DNA from: Actinobacillus lignieresii
GTDB lineage: Bacteria; Pseudomonadota; Gammaproteobacteria; Enterobacterales; Pasteurellaceae
Length of the DNA: 64,000 nt
NCBI RefSeq assembly: GCF_900444945.1
Contig: NZ_UFRM01000001.1
Coordinates: forward strand, 1,374,501 to 1,438,500
Direction: 5' to 3'
The position numbers and the translations under genes were made by a program. The notes beneath the pieces were generated by a model that made no database searches, was not told the origin of the DNA, and saw only the letters and a list, made by a program, of their open reading frames with translations. Shown here piece after piece: positions 19,978 through 29,218 of this stretch (positions are counted from its first letter, which is position 1; the number at the start of each line of letters is the position of its first letter).

Positions 19978-21891
19978 TTAAACGCTTAATTCCGCCTCAT
20001 CGCCTCGATTTTGTAGCCATTGTTTACGGTCTTCCGCACGTTTCTTCGCCAGTAACATATCCATAATTTCAAAGGTATTCGGCTCGTTTTCTTCGGTTGT
20101 ATCCAACTCATCCAATGTCAGTTGCACTAAACGACGCGTACTCGGATCCATTGTGGTTTCACGTAATTGGCTCGGGTTCATCTCCCCCAAACCTTTAAAA
20201 CGCTGTACGTTCGGTTTACCTTTTTTCTTGGCTAAGCGGGCTAAAATCGCTTCTTTTTCCGCTTCATCAAGCGCGTAATGTACTTCGTCTTTACCGATAT
20301 CAATCCGATAAAGCGGCGGCATTGCCACATAAACGTGGCCGTTTTTGACTAAATTCGGGAAGTGGCGCAAGAATAATGCACATAATAAAGTTGCAATATG
20401 TAAACCGTCCGAATCCGCATCGGCGAGAATACATACCTTACCGTAACGCAATTCCTCTAAACTATCGCTATCCGGATCAATCCCAAGTGCTACCGCAATA
20501 TCGTGAACTTCTTGAGAGGCAAGCACTTGATCGGAAGACACTTCCCAAGTATTCAGAATTTTACCTCGTAACGGCAAAATCGCTTGATAATCTTTATCAC
20601 GCGCCTGTTTCGCCGAACCGCCGGCAGAATCCCCTTCCACTAAGAACAACTCGGTACGGCTTAAATCTTGCGAGGTACAATCGGCCAATTTGCCCGGTAA
20701 TGCGGGGCCGCTCACTAACTTTTTACGCACTACTTTTTTCGCCGCACGTAAACGACTTTGCGCCGATGAGATCGCCATTTCGGCAATCAATTTACCGGTT
20801 TGCACGTTTTGGTTTAACCATAAACTGAACGCATCTTTAATTGTGCTATCCACATAGCTTGAAGCCTGACGAGAGGAAAGACGCTCTTTGGTTTGCCCTG
20901 CAAATTGCGGTTCTTGAATTTTCAACGAAAGCACATAAGCGCAGCGATTCCACACGTCATCGGCGGTTAATTTCACGCTTTTCGGCAGTAAATTATGAAT
21001 TTCGCAGAATTCCACCATTGCTTTTAATAAGCCGTTACGTAAACCGTTTACGTGCGTACCGCCTTGTGCGGTCGGGATTAAGTTCACATAACTCTCGGCA
21101 ACTAACTCACCGCCTTCCGGCAACCAAGTTAACGCCCAGCTTACCGCTTCAGTTTCGGATGTGACATCGCCGATAAACGGCGGATTCAGTAAACATTCGA
21201 ATTCTTTTAACGCTTCGCTTAAATAGTCTGATAAACCGTCTTCGTAATACCACGTTTCGCTATTATTATTGATATGATCGACAAAATTGATGGTTAATTT
21301 CGGGCAAAGCACCGCTTTCGCACGCAATAAATGGCGTAAACGGCTGACCGAGAATCTCGGCGAATCAAAGTATTTCGGGTTAGGATAGAAACGAACGGTC
21401 GTACCGGTTTGTTTTTTCGGACAGCTGCCAATCACGGTTAATTCTTCGACTTTTACCCCGTTTTCAAAGGCAATCGTATAAATTTCGCCGTTACGCTTAA
21501 TTTTGATTTCCACCCGTTGCGAAAGGGCGTTTACCACCGAGATCCCTACCCCGTGTAAACCGCCCGAGAAGGTGTAATTTTTATTGGAAAATTTACCGCC
21601 TGCATGCAGTTTGGTCATAATCAATTCCACACCGGAAATTTTTTCGGTAGAGTGGATATCAACCGGCATTCCTCGGCCGTTATCAATCACTTCCAACGAA
21701 TTATCCGCATGCAGGATCACATCAATTTGAGAGGCGTAGCCGGATAACGCTTCATCGACACTGTTATCGATAACTTCCTGCCCTAAATGATTCGGACGAG
21801 TAGTATCGGTGTACATTCCGGGACGAAGTTGGACGGGTTCAAGATCTTTTAAAACGGTAATTTCATCGGCACCGTAGCGTTTATCAGACAT
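19978..21891 (-). CDS. parE: DNA topoisomerase IV subunit B
   Basis: ATPase subunit of topoisomerase IV, which decatenates daughter chromosomes; 637 residues (E. coli ParE 630). The N-terminal GHKL ATPase domain shows EVIDNSVDEALSGYA, VIDNGRGMPVD and GGLHGVGISVVNALS. The TOPRIM domain shows LFLVEGDSAGGSAKQARD and ILADADSDGLHIATL, where GyrB would have a longer insert-containing C-terminus. RFKGLGEMNPSQLRETTMDP near the end is typical. The length and lack of the GyrB insert favour ParE over GyrB. parC is not adjacent. Confidence 0.95.
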   Translation of the reverse strand: MSDKRYGADEITVLKDLEPVQLRPGMYTDTTRPNHLGQEVIDNSVDEALSGYASQIDVILHADNSLEVIDNGRGMPVDIHSTEKISGVELIMTKLHAGGKFSNKNYTFSGGLHGVGISVVNALSQRVEIKIKRNGEIYTIAFENGVKVEELTVIGSCPKKQTGTTVRFYPNPKYFDSPRFSVSRLRHLLRAKAVLCPKLTINFVDHINNNSETWYYEDGLSDYLSEALKEFECLLNPPFIGDVTSETEAVSWALTWLPEGGELVAESYVNLIPTAQGGTHVNGLRNGLLKAMVEFCEIHNLLPKSVKLTADDVWNRCAYVLSLKIQEPQFAGQTKERLSSRQASSYVDSTIKDAFSLWLNQNVQTGKLIAEMAISSAQSRLRAAKKVVRKKLVSGPALPGKLADCTSQDLSRTELFLVEGDSAGGSAKQARDKDYQAILPLRGKILNTWEVSSDQVLASQEVHDIAVALGIDPDSDSLEELRYGKVCILADADSDGLHIATLLCALFLRHFPNLVKNGHVYVAMPPLYRIDIGKDEVHYALDEAEKEAILARLAKKKGKPNVQRFKGLGEMNPSQLRETTMDPSTRRLVQLTLDELDTTEENEPNTFEIMDMLLAKKRAEDRKQWLQNRGDEAELSV

Positions 21892-21967
21892 GACTGGCTC
21901 TCTTTATGGACATAAAAACAGGCATTTTACTGGCAAATTCACGATTTGTTGAGTAAAAAATACTGTT

Positions 21968-23260
21968 TTAATGATTTTTTGTTTCACCAAGCAGCGATTT
22001 TTTGATGATAAAGCTAAACCGGCTGCCTTTGCCGAATTCACTTTTAATTTGTAACTGCGAGCTGTGTTGTTCCAACGCATATTTAACAATCGCCAAACCT
22101 AAGCCGCTGCCGCCGGTTTGATTGCTGCGCGACTCGTCCACTCGATAAAAACGCTCGGTTAAATGCGGTAAATGCTCGTCTTCAATACCGATACCGTTAT
22201 CTCTGACGCTAAATTCCGCCCCTTCTTCACACCAATGCCAATCCACCTCAATGGTCGCACCGTCACCGGCATGTTTAACCGCATTGTAAATCAAGTTGGA
22301 AACTGCACTTTGCAACTGGATTTCATCACCTAATACGGTAATATTCGGCGTGATATTAAAAATAATTTGTTGCTTGCTCTGATTTAAAAAATCCGCATTT
22401 TTTTGTAAAGCGGAAATCATCGCCGACATTTCAACCACATAATGTTCTTTACTGGAAGACGTCTCAATTTTTGCCAATAAATTAAGCTGATCCAATAAAT
22501 TTCCCATCCGTTTCGCTTGGGATTGCATCGCATGAATACTTTTTTGTTGTAACTCGGTTTTCGCTTGCCCTTCCAATAATTCCAAATAACCTCGTAATAC
22601 GGTCAGCGGCGTGCGCAATTCGTGGTTCATATTGGTTAAGAACGTTTGTCTGGAATGTAATAAGCGAATCATTTGCGTCACGTCACGCGCAATAATTAAA
22701 TAACTTTCGCTGTCATAATCGTTTAAATGAAATTCGATATATCGCCCGTCACTGTCCATTAAGACAAGCGGTCTGTTTCTCTTATGTTGATGAAAATATT
22801 TTTTAAACTCTTCATAAAAAATCACGTTAAACACGCTTTTTTCCAGCTTTTTATCCCAATAAAACTTTAAGATTTCTTGCGAAGCGTTGTTACACCATAA
22901 AATAGTACCGTCATGGCGACAAATAATGATACCGTCCGGCAAATATTGAATATTTCGATTTAATTTCGAGAGTAAGCGTAAGGTTTTGATTTTCTCGCGA
23001 CGATTACGTTTTTGATAAAAAGCCACGGTTTGAGAAATATGCTCCCATGTCGTTAATACTTTGCGACTGCTATCACGATTCGGATCAATCAGGTGTAATA
23101 AACGTTGTTCGTTATAATGATACCAAACCAATAGCAGCACTAAAATCAACACGAACCAAGTCAGGAAATCCCAAGCAAATAAGCTGAATAGAAAAGCGGT
23201 TGCCACGGCAAGAATCGCTTCAATAAAAAAATGCTTGAAAGAAAGGCTAAATTTTTTCAT
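21968..23260 (-). CDS. phoR: Phosphate regulon sensor histidine kinase PhoR
   Basis: Inner-membrane histidine kinase that phosphorylates PhoB under phosphate limitation; 430 residues (E. coli 431). Two hydrophobic helices occupy about residues 12-46, followed by a PAS domain (IQYLPDGIIICRHDGTILWCN). The phosphoacceptor is His213 in NMNHELRTPLTVLRG, and the ATPase domain shows DNGIGIEDEHLPHLTERFYR and GGSGLGLAIVK. Its start overlaps the phoB stop by one base (TAATG), so the two are translationally coupled. As in E. coli it lacks a large periplasmic domain, consistent with sensing through the Pst transporter. Confidence 0.95.
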   Translation of the reverse strand: MKKFSLSFKHFFIEAILAVATAFLFSLFAWDFLTWFVLILVLLLVWYHYNEQRLLHLIDPNRDSSRKVLTTWEHISQTVAFYQKRNRREKIKTLRLLSKLNRNIQYLPDGIIICRHDGTILWCNNASQEILKFYWDKKLEKSVFNVIFYEEFKKYFHQHKRNRPLVLMDSDGRYIEFHLNDYDSESYLIIARDVTQMIRLLHSRQTFLTNMNHELRTPLTVLRGYLELLEGQAKTELQQKSIHAMQSQAKRMGNLLDQLNLLAKIETSSSKEHYVVEMSAMISALQKNADFLNQSKQQIIFNITPNITVLGDEIQLQSAVSNLIYNAVKHAGDGATIEVDWHWCEEGAEFSVRDNGIGIEDEHLPHLTERFYRVDESRSNQTGGSGLGLAIVKYALEQHSSQLQIKSEFGKGSRFSFIIKKSLLGETKNH

Positions 23261-23949
23261 TAGTTATCCTGAAAATGGTTGGAAAAACGATAACCGGATC
23301 CGCGAACCGTTTGTACATAACGCTCGAAACCGCAGGGTTCCAAACTTCTTCTTAACCGGCGAATATAAGAATCGACCGTTCTGTCTTCCACATAAATATC
23401 GTTGCCCCAAACAAAATCCAGTAACTGTTCTCGGCTATAGACTTTTTCCGGATGGGTCATAAAAAAGTGTAGTAATTTATATTCGGTACTGCTTAAGCTA
23501 ATTTCTTTTTTCTGAAAAGTGACACGTTTGGCATTTTGATCCAAAACTAAATCGTCAATATTGATAATATCGTTATTTTGATAGGTTCGTCTAAGTAAGG
23601 CTTCGATTCGGGCAATTAACACTTTTGGCGAGAAGGGTTTGGTCACATAATCGTCCGCACCGGTATTTAGGCAAGTAATACAATCGTCTTCCGAACTACG
23701 AGCGGTGAGCATTAAGATAGGAATTTGTGCGGTTTCTTCCGATTTTTTTAAATATTGAATAAATTGAATACCCGAACGCCCCGGTAACATCCAATCCAAT
23801 AAGATTAACTTCGGTTTATCGCTTAGTTTTTTAACCGCGCTTTGATAATCCTCGGCTTCAAGCACCTGATAATTTTGCTGTAGTAAAAACAGAGAGATCA
23901 TTTCTCGGATAGCTCTTTCATCTTCAACAACCAGAATTTTCTCATTCAT
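23260..23949 (-). CDS. phoB: Phosphate regulon response regulator PhoB
   Basis: OmpR-type transcription factor of 229 residues that binds PHO boxes. The receiver domain has the acidic pair Glu9/Asp10, the phosphoacceptor Asp52 in [21 protein letters not shown] and the conserved Lys in VTKPF. The C-terminal winged helix contains [12 protein letters not shown] and [16 protein letters not shown]. It lies downstream of pstB on the same strand, separated by an uptake-signal hairpin; I see no PHO box in that gap, so it is probably expressed by read-through from the pst promoters or from a basal promoter. TAGGAGC precedes the ATG. Confidence 0.97.
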   Translation of the reverse strand: MNEKILVVEDERAIREMISLFLLQQNYQVLEAEDYQSAVKKLSDKPKLILLDWMLPGRSGIQFIQYLKKSEETAQIPILMLTARSSEDDCITCLNTGADDYVTKPFSPKVLIARIEALLRRTYQNNDIINIDDLVLDQNAKRVTFQKKEISLSSTEYKLLHFFMTHPEKVYSREQLLDFVWGNDIYVEDRTVDSYIRRLRRSLEPCGFERYVQTVRGSGYRFSNHFQDN

Positions 23950-23977
23950 CTTATGCTCCTAATCCTTTGCTGCGAAT

Positions 23978-24031
23978 AAGCGGTCAAATTCCACTAAAAA
24001 TTTGCAAAATTTTAGCAAAATCCGACCGCTT
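23978..24031 (-). terminator. Uptake-signal inverted pair between pstB and phoB
   Basis: AAGCGGTCAAATTCC and GGA-less partner TCCGACCGCTT are inverted, with TTTGCAAAATTTTAGCAAAA between. It may attenuate read-through from pstSCAB into phoBR. Confidence 0.55.
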
Positions 24032-24053
24032 GCGTCGATTCATTTTAGTGAAA

Positions 24054-24833
24054 TTAACCCATTCTACCTCGAATGTAATCTTCGGTACGTTGGAATTTCG
24101 GTTTATCGAAAATTTGTTTGGTTTCACCAAATTCGACTAATTCGCCTAAATACATATAAGCGGTGTAATCCGAGCAACGAGCCGCCTGTTGCATATTATG
24201 GGTCACAATCGCCACCGTATAATCGTGTTTCAACTCGCTGATCAATTCTTCTATTTTCATGGTTGAAATCGGGTCGAGCGCCGAACAGGGTTCGTCTAAC
24301 AATAACACTTCCGGTTTTACCGCAATACCGCGTGCAATACATAAACGCTGTTGCTGGCCGGCGGATAAGCTGTCGCCGCTTTGATTTAATTTATCTTTCA
24401 CTTCGTTCCACAATGCGGCTTTGGTTAATGCCCATTCGACACGATCATTTAATTCCGATTTCGGTAACTTTTCAAATAAACGGATACCAAACGCTACATT
24501 ATCATAAATTGACATCGGGAACGGAGTCGGTTTTTGGAAAACCATACCGATTTTAGCTCGAATTAATGCAATATCGGTTTCGGTCGTTAATAAGTTTTCA
24601 CCTTCAAACAGGATTTCCCCTTGCGCACTTTGGTTCGGATATTGTTCATACATTCGGTTTAAGGTACGTAATAAAGTTGATTTACCGCAGCCGGAAGGGC
24701 CGATAAATGCGGTAACTTTATTTTTCGCAATGCGCAAATTGATATTTTTTAAGGCATGAAAATCACCGTAGAAAAAGTCTAAGTTATTGATGGCGATTTT
24801 AGTGTCTTGTAGTGAAATTAATTCGTTACTCAT
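24054..24833 (-). CDS. pstB: Phosphate ABC transporter ATP-binding protein PstB
   Basis: Cytoplasmic ATPase of the high-affinity phosphate importer; 259 residues from ATG 24833. This start has AGGAAA upstream and gives the normal length (E. coli 257); the longer frame only translates the end of pstA. Walker [10 protein letters not shown] is at residues 45-53, the signature [14 protein letters not shown] is intact, and Walker B is [39 protein letters not shown] is typical PstB. It follows pstA by eight bases. Confidence 0.97.
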   Translation of the reverse strand: MSNELISLQDTKIAINNLDFFYGDFHALKNINLRIAKNKVTAFIGPSGCGKSTLLRTLNRMYEQYPNQSAQGEILFEGENLLTTETDIALIRAKIGMVFQKPTPFPMSIYDNVAFGIRLFEKLPKSELNDRVEWALTKAALWNEVKDKLNQSGDSLSAGQQQRLCIARGIAVKPEVLLLDEPCSALDPISTMKIEELISELKHDYTVAIVTHNMQQAARCSDYTAYMYLGELVEFGETKQIFDKPKFQRTEDYIRGRMG

Positions 24834-24841
24834 TGCATTTC

Positions 24842-25693
24842 CTATTGTTGTTTCGGTTTGAAAAAGATACGGGTGAGAATATTTATACATAACACAAACC
24901 CGGTAATTAATGTTGCGCCAGCCCAAGCAAGGCTATTCCAATCTTGGAACGGACTTGCCGCATATTGATAAATGACCACCGGTAAGTTTGCCATCGGTGC
25001 GTTCATATCCAGCGAGCTGAATTGGTTTGAAAGTACGGTAAATAATAACGGTGCGGTTTCCCCCGAAATACGCGCCACCGCCAATAACACCCCGGTAATA
25101 ATCCCTGAACGAGCCGCTTTATAACAAACCATCGTAATCATACGCCATTGCGGACAACCTAATGCCACAGCGGCTTCACGTAAGTTATTCGGAATCAGAT
25201 TCAGCATACTGTCGGTAGTACGTACGACCACCGGAATCACTAAAATAGCGAGCGCAAAAGAACCCGCCCAACCTGAATAATGCTTCACATGCGAAACGTA
25301 AATCGCATAGATAAATAAACCGATAATAATCGACGGTGCCGAAAGTAAAATGTCGTTAAGGAAGCGGGTAACTTTTGCCAACTTACTGTAACGTCCGTAT
25401 TCGGCTAAGTAAGTACCGGCTAAAATACCTACCGGCGTACCGATTAAAGTGGCGAAAACCAACATCATAAAGGAACCCATAATCGCATTACTTAAACCGC
25501 CAGTTTCATTCGGTGCCGGCGTCGGTAAGGTAAACAGGCTTAAAGAGAGTTCCGGAATTCCTTTATGAATTAGGGTAAATAAAATCCAACCTAGCCAAAA
25601 CAGCCCGAACCCGACCGCAAAGAAAGAACCCGAGAGCATAACTTTGTTTACACATTTACGGCGGTAAAAACGCCCGTTTTTATTACGATACAT
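24842..25693 (-). CDS. pstA: Phosphate ABC transporter permease PstA
   Basis: Membrane subunit of the phosphate importer, 283 residues, about six hydrophobic helices. The permease EAA loop reads [16 protein letters not shown], and [16 protein letters not shown] is characteristic of PstA. The N-terminus is basic ([12 protein letters not shown]), placing it in the cytoplasm. The start codon overlaps the pstC stop by one base (TAATG). It pairs with PstC in the membrane. Confidence 0.96.
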   Translation of the reverse strand: MYRNKNGRFYRRKCVNKVMLSGSFFAVGFGLFWLGWILFTLIHKGIPELSLSLFTLPTPAPNETGGLSNAIMGSFMMLVFATLIGTPVGILAGTYLAEYGRYSKLAKVTRFLNDILLSAPSIIIGLFIYAIYVSHVKHYSGWAGSFALAILVIPVVVRTTDSMLNLIPNNLREAAVALGCPQWRMITMVCYKAARSGIITGVLLAVARISGETAPLLFTVLSNQFSSLDMNAPMANLPVVIYQYAASPFQDWNSLAWAGATLITGFVLCINILTRIFFKPKQQ

Positions 25694-26646
25694 TATTTCT
25701 TTCCTTCTTTTTGGGTCATTCTTAAAATCATTAAGCGAGAAATACTGAGTACGACCGTAGTAATTAAGAATAAGATTAAACCTAATTCCATCAATGCCGA
25801 TTTTTGTAATCCGGTCGCCTCATTAAATTCATTCGCAATTGATGAAGCGATTGAAGCGGACGGTGAGAAGAGTGATTCAGGTAAGTTAAATGCATTACCG
25901 ATTACGAAAGTGACCGCCATCGTTTCACCCAATGCGCGTCCGAGTCCTAACATCATACTGCCGACCACACCGGCTTTGGTGTAAGGCAAGACGATTTTCC
26001 ATACCACTTCCCAAGTAGTTGAACCTAAGCCGTACGCACTTTCTTTCAACATCGGCGGAACTACGCCGAATACTTCTCGCATCATTGAAGCTATGTAAGG
26101 AATAATCATAATCGCCAGCACAAGTCCTGCGGTAAACAGCCCGATACCGAAAGGCGCACCGGAAAATAACACGCCGATCAGCGGTAAATCGCCCAATACT
26201 TCAATTAAAGTCGGTTGAATATATTCTTGGAACAGCGGTACAAAGACGAATAAGCCCCACATACCGTAGATAATCGAAGGAATCGCAGCCAACATTTCTA
26301 CCGCTACGCCAATCGGCCGTTTCAACCATTCCGGTGCAAGTTCCGTTAAAAAAACCGCAATTCCGAAAGAAATCGGTACAGCAATCAATAACGCGATTAA
26401 CGCAGAAATCAAAGTACCGATAACCGGTACCAGCGCACCGAAATTCTCATTAATCGGATCCCAATCGTTTGTCCATAAGAAACTTAGACCAAAGCGTGTT
26501 AATGAATCCCAGCTGCCAATAACTAATGAAATCAAAATGGCTGCCAACATCGCAAAGACAATCCAAGCAAAAAATTGTGTTGTATGCTTAAATAACCCTT
26601 CCGCTAAAGGATGATTTAAACAGCCCGGTTTATGAATATTCGACAT
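25693..26646 (-). CDS. pstC: Phosphate ABC transporter permease PstC
   Basis: Membrane subunit of the phosphate importer, 317 residues from ATG 26646. GGAG lies six bases upstream of this ATG, while an alternative ATG four codons earlier (26658) would contain that site. The permease loop [19 protein letters not shown] and [18 protein letters not shown], including the charged residues known to matter for phosphate passage, are present. A perfect-looking PHO box lies about 45-70 bases upstream (26691-26713), so pstC has its own phosphate-regulated promoter in addition to that of pstS. Confidence 0.96.
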   Translation of the reverse strand: MSNIHKPGCLNHPLAEGLFKHTTQFFAWIVFAMLAAILISLVIGSWDSLTRFGLSFLWTNDWDPINENFGALVPVIGTLISALIALLIAVPISFGIAVFLTELAPEWLKRPIGVAVEMLAAIPSIIYGMWGLFVFVPLFQEYIQPTLIEVLGDLPLIGVLFSGAPFGIGLFTAGLVLAIMIIPYIASMMREVFGVVPPMLKESAYGLGSTTWEVVWKIVLPYTKAGVVGSMMLGLGRALGETMAVTFVIGNAFNLPESLFSPSASIASSIANEFNEATGLQKSALMELGLILFLITTVVLSISRLMILRMTQKEGKK

Positions 26647-26690
26647 AAAAAACTCCAATGTTTTATCTTGGTGCTTATTTTAAAAAAAGA

Positions 26691-26713
26691 ATATGACAGT
26701 TTTATGACATTGC
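26691..26713 (-). promoter_or_regulatory. PHO box upstream of pstC
   Basis: On the minus strand the sequence contains ATGTCATAAAACTGTCATAT, two TGTCAT repeats 11 bp apart with an AT-rich spacer, matching the PhoB-binding consensus CTGTCATAAATCTGTCAT. It sits between pstS and pstC, oriented toward pstC. Confidence 0.85.
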
Positions 26714-26729
26714 CGTCACACAAAAACAA

Positions 26730-26779
26730 AAGCGGCTGAATCTAAAGTTTACAAAAAACACTTCAAATTCAACCGCTTA
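26730..26779 (-). terminator. Imperfect uptake-signal pair after pstS
   Basis: AGCGGCTGAATCT and an inverted AAATTCAACCGCT form an imperfect stem just past the pstS stop on the minus strand. It may let pstS be made in excess of pstCAB, as is usual for binding proteins. Confidence 0.5.
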
Positions 26780-26794
26780 TTTCTTATTTAACGA

Positions 26795-27838
26795 TTAGCG
26801 AACCGCTTTACCGTCTTTATCTTTTACTTCGTTTTGCCATTTTTGTTTGATTTTAGCAACTACTTCATCCGGTAACGGCACATAATCTAACTCCGACGCC
26901 GCATTTTTACCTTTTTCAAATGCCCAATCGAAGAAATCAAACACCGCTTTGGTTGCGGTCGGATTATCCGCTTGTTGATGGACAAGGATAAAACTTGCCG
27001 CCGTAACAGGCCATGAGTTATCGCCGCTTTCATTGGTTAGCACAATGCCCATACCTTTCGCTTTATCCCACTGCGCATTTGCAGCCGCCGCCATAAAACT
27101 TTCGCGTGACGGTTGTACAAATTTACTCGCTTGGTTTTGTAACGAAGCCCAAGCTAAGTTATTTTGTTTCGCATAAGCATATTCCACATAACCGATAGAA
27201 TATTTAAGTTGTTTCACATAAGCGGCTACACCTTCATTACCTTTACCGCCTTGACCGGTAGGCCATTTAACCGATTTACCTTCACCGACTTTTTCTTTCC
27301 ATTCCAGTGACACTTTTGATAAATAGTTAGTCCAACCGAATGTTGTACCAGAACCGTCCGAACGACGTACTACAACAATACTTTTATCCGGTAAATTTAA
27401 TGAACCGTTCAACGCTTTAATCGCAGGGTCATTCCATTTGGTAATTTTACCGAGGAAAATATCCGCTAATACCGCACCGGATAATTTTAATTCACCCGCT
27501 TTAAATTCCGGTAAATTTACCACCGGTACCGTACCGCCGATAATTGCCGGGAATTGTAACAATTTATGTTGATCCAATAATTCCGCTTTCATCGGGTCGT
27601 CCGACGCACCGAAATCAATCGTTTTTGCAATAATTTGTTGCTGACCGCCGCCGGAACCGATAGATTGATAATTAACTTTATTGCCTGTTTCTTTCTCATA
27701 AAGTGAAGCCCATTTCGCATAAATAGGATATGGGAATGAAGCACCTGCACCGGTAATCGTTTCAGCATAGCTTGATGCCATTACGCCTAATGAAAGTCCA
27801 ATTACAACGAATTTTTTAGCTGCTTTTACCAATAACAT
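26795..27838 (-). CDS. pstS: Phosphate-binding periplasmic protein PstS
   Basis: Periplasmic binding protein of the Pst phosphate importer, 347 residues (E. coli 346). A signal peptide is evident: basic LVKAAKK, hydrophobic core, and a likely cleavage after SSYA before ETITGAG. Phosphate-contacting motifs are visible: TGAGASFPYP at the mature N-terminus, the Ser in GSGGGQQQI, DFGASDDP, and RSDGSGTT. GAGGAG precedes the ATG. It heads the pstSCAB-phoBR group and has a PHO box upstream. Confidence 0.97.
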   Translation of the reverse strand: MLLVKAAKKFVVIGLSLGVMASSYAETITGAGASFPYPIYAKWASLYEKETGNKVNYQSIGSGGGQQQIIAKTIDFGASDDPMKAELLDQHKLLQFPAIIGGTVPVVNLPEFKAGELKLSGAVLADIFLGKITKWNDPAIKALNGSLNLPDKSIVVVRRSDGSGTTFGWTNYLSKVSLEWKEKVGEGKSVKWPTGQGGKGNEGVAAYVKQLKYSIGYVEYAYAKQNNLAWASLQNQASKFVQPSRESFMAAAANAQWDKAKGMGIVLTNESGDNSWPVTAASFILVHQQADNPTATKAVFDFFDWAFEKGKNAASELDYVPLPDEVVAKIKQKWQNEVKDKDGKAVR

Positions 27839-27911
27839 ATTGTTCTCCTCATTGATGTTTGAACTAGCTGTTTGGAATAGATTATTTGGTTTACGCGCAT
27901 TCTAAAAAAAC

Positions 27912-27932
27912 AATATGACGATTTGATGACAA
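27912..27932 (-). promoter_or_regulatory. PHO box upstream of pstS
   Basis: The minus strand reads TTGTCATCAAATCGTCATATT: TGTCAT and CGTCAT repeats 11 bp apart, a good PhoB site, about 75-95 bases before the pstS ATG. Confidence 0.8.
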
Positions 27933-27970
27933 TTTAAAAAATAATAAAACACCGACTGGTTGCAAAAAAT

Positions 27971-28357
27971 TTAACGTTTTAAACCGCTTAATATCGAACA
28001 TTCCGGACTGTCGTTACCGCAACAGGACTTACTCCAACTTTTTAATAATGTCAGCATTTGCTGTAAATCGGTAATTTTCTGCTGAAGTTCTTCAATATGT
28101 TGTTCGGTAAGTTTCTTTACTTCGCGACTGGTGCGATGCGGATCATCATTTAGTTTTAATAATTCGCTGATCTGCACTAAAGAAAATCCAACCTTACGCG
28201 CATTACTAATAAAGTGTAACCGTTCTAAATCCGCCGCCGAATAAATTCGATAGCCGCTACTTGAACGAGTTGCTTGCGGCAATAAACCGGCTTTTTCATA
28301 ATCCCGAATTTGTTTTGCCGATAATTCGGTATGTTTTGCTGCTTGACTAATATTCAT
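27971..28357 (-). CDS. cueR: Copper-responsive MerR-family regulator CueR
   Basis: Cytoplasmic Cu(I)-sensing activator, 128 residues from ATG 28357, which has GAGG upstream; a longer frame would run into the operator. The N-terminal winged helix shows ISQAAKHTELSAKQIRDYEKAG and SGYRIYSAADLERLHFI, followed by a long dimerisation helix. The metal loop has Cys112 and Cys120 seven residues apart (CCGNDSPEC), the same numbers and spacing as E. coli CueR, plus an extra Cys113. It is divergent from the copper genes and shares with them the operator at 28373-28391. Confidence 0.92.
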   Translation of the reverse strand: MNISQAAKHTELSAKQIRDYEKAGLLPQATRSSSGYRIYSAADLERLHFISNARKVGFSLVQISELLKLNDDPHRTSREVKKLTEQHIEELQQKITDLQQMLTLLKSWSKSCCGNDSPECSILSGLKR

Positions 28358-28368
28358 TCTGTTACCTC

Positions 28369-28399
28369 TTGACCTTAACCTAGGGTTAAGGATTAGCAT
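28369..28399 (+). promoter_or_regulatory. CueR-dependent promoter with 19-bp spacer and palindromic operator
   Basis: A -35 TTGACC (28369-28374) and a -10 TAGCAT (28394-28399) are separated by exactly 19 bp, the overlong spacer diagnostic of MerR-type promoters. The spacer region carries the inverted repeat CCTTAACC-TAG-GGTTAAGG (28373-28391). It points at the DUF411-copZ-copA genes. Confidence 0.9.
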
Positions 28400-28442
28400 A
28401 TAAAGAAATTCAGTATTCGTCATTCTTTTTTATGAGGTAACT

Positions 28443-28895
28443 ATGAAATTTCATCTGTTAAAAGCCGTTTCACTTTGTGCAATGCTTGCGACTCCTTCTT
28501 TTGTTTATGCAGTCAATAATATTGAAGTATGGAAAAGCCCGACTTGCGGTTGCTGTAACTTTTGGATTGATCATTTAAAACAGCACGGTTTTAACGTAAC
28601 GGCAAATGACACCGGCAATGCTCATATACACAATACATTACAATTAAAACCCAAGTTGCAAGCCTGCCATAGTGCGGTAGTGGACGGTTATTTGATTGAA
28701 GGTCACGTGCCGGCACAGGACATCGAACGTTTACTCAAAGAAAAACCGGCTGATGCGGTAGGTCTAATCGTACCGGAAATGCCGCTTGGCTCGCCGGGTA
28801 TGGATCAGCCGAAACATATGGGGCATAAAGATAAATATGATGTGCTGTTACTTAAAAAAGACGGCACAACCACCATTTTCAATTCATACAACTAA
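28443..28895 (+). CDS. DUF411 periplasmic metal-binding protein
   Basis: Predicted exported protein of 150 residues with a signal peptide (LLKAVSLCAMLATPSFVYA, cleavage near residue 23). The mature part begins VEVW-like with IEVWKSPTCGCCNFWIDHL, the CxCC motif and following helix that define DUF411. HIHNTLQLKPKLQACHSAVVDGYLIEGHVPAQDI is also typical. A Met/His-containing stretch (MPLGSPGMDQPKHMGHKDK) could add soft-metal ligands. It is the first gene after the CueR-type promoter, 18 bases before copZ, so a role in periplasmic copper handling is a strong inference; its biochemical activity is not established. Confidence 0.85.
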   Translation: MKFHLLKAVSLCAMLATPSFVYAVNNIEVWKSPTCGCCNFWIDHLKQHGFNVTANDTGNAHIHNTLQLKPKLQACHSAVVDGYLIEGHVPAQDIERLLKEKPADAVGLIVPEMPLGSPGMDQPKHMGHKDKYDVLLLKKDGTTTIFNSYN

Positions 28896-28912
28896 TCATT
28901 AGGAGAAACAAA

Positions 28913-29113
28913 ATGTCAATTACACTCAAACTTGACGGCTTACATTGCGGTAACTGCGTAAAAAGCGTTGAAAAAGCCTTAAATGCTGTAGAAGGCGTGA
29001 CTAAAGCGACCGTAACTTTAGATCCGCAACAAGCGATTGTAGAAGGATCCGCTAACGCAGACGTACTGATTGCCGCCGTTGATGATATTGGTTTTGAAGC
29101 GGAAGTTATTTAA
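28913..29113 (+). CDS. copZ: Copper chaperone CopZ
   Basis: Small cytoplasmic heavy-metal-associated (HMA) protein of 66 residues, one ferredoxin-like domain. The Cu(I) site is LHCGNC, where the family usually has MxCxxC; here Leu replaces Met. VEKALNAVEGVTKATVTLDPQQAIVEG follows the fold closely. It would carry Cu(I) to the HMA domain of CopA, whose gene begins about 105 bases downstream. AGGAG precedes the ATG. Confidence 0.92.
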   Translation: MSITLKLDGLHCGNCVKSVEKALNAVEGVTKATVTLDPQQAIVEGSANADVLIAAVDDIGFEAEVI

Positions 29114-29143
29114 TCCTGATCATTATTGGTATTCAAAGAAAAT

Positions 29144-29164
29144 CCCCTCTTTACTAAAGAGGGG
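29144..29164 (+). other. 9-bp stem, 3-base loop hairpin between copZ and copA
   Basis: CCCCTCTTT-ACT-AAAGAGGGG is a perfect stem. It is followed on the plus strand by an A-run, not a T-run, so it is not a standard terminator for copZ; it may stabilise or delimit the DUF411-copZ mRNA. Confidence 0.6.
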
Positions 29165-29218
29165 AAAAAAATATAAAGACCACTATTTCCGTGGTTAAAC
29201 TTACCGGAAAGAAACGAT

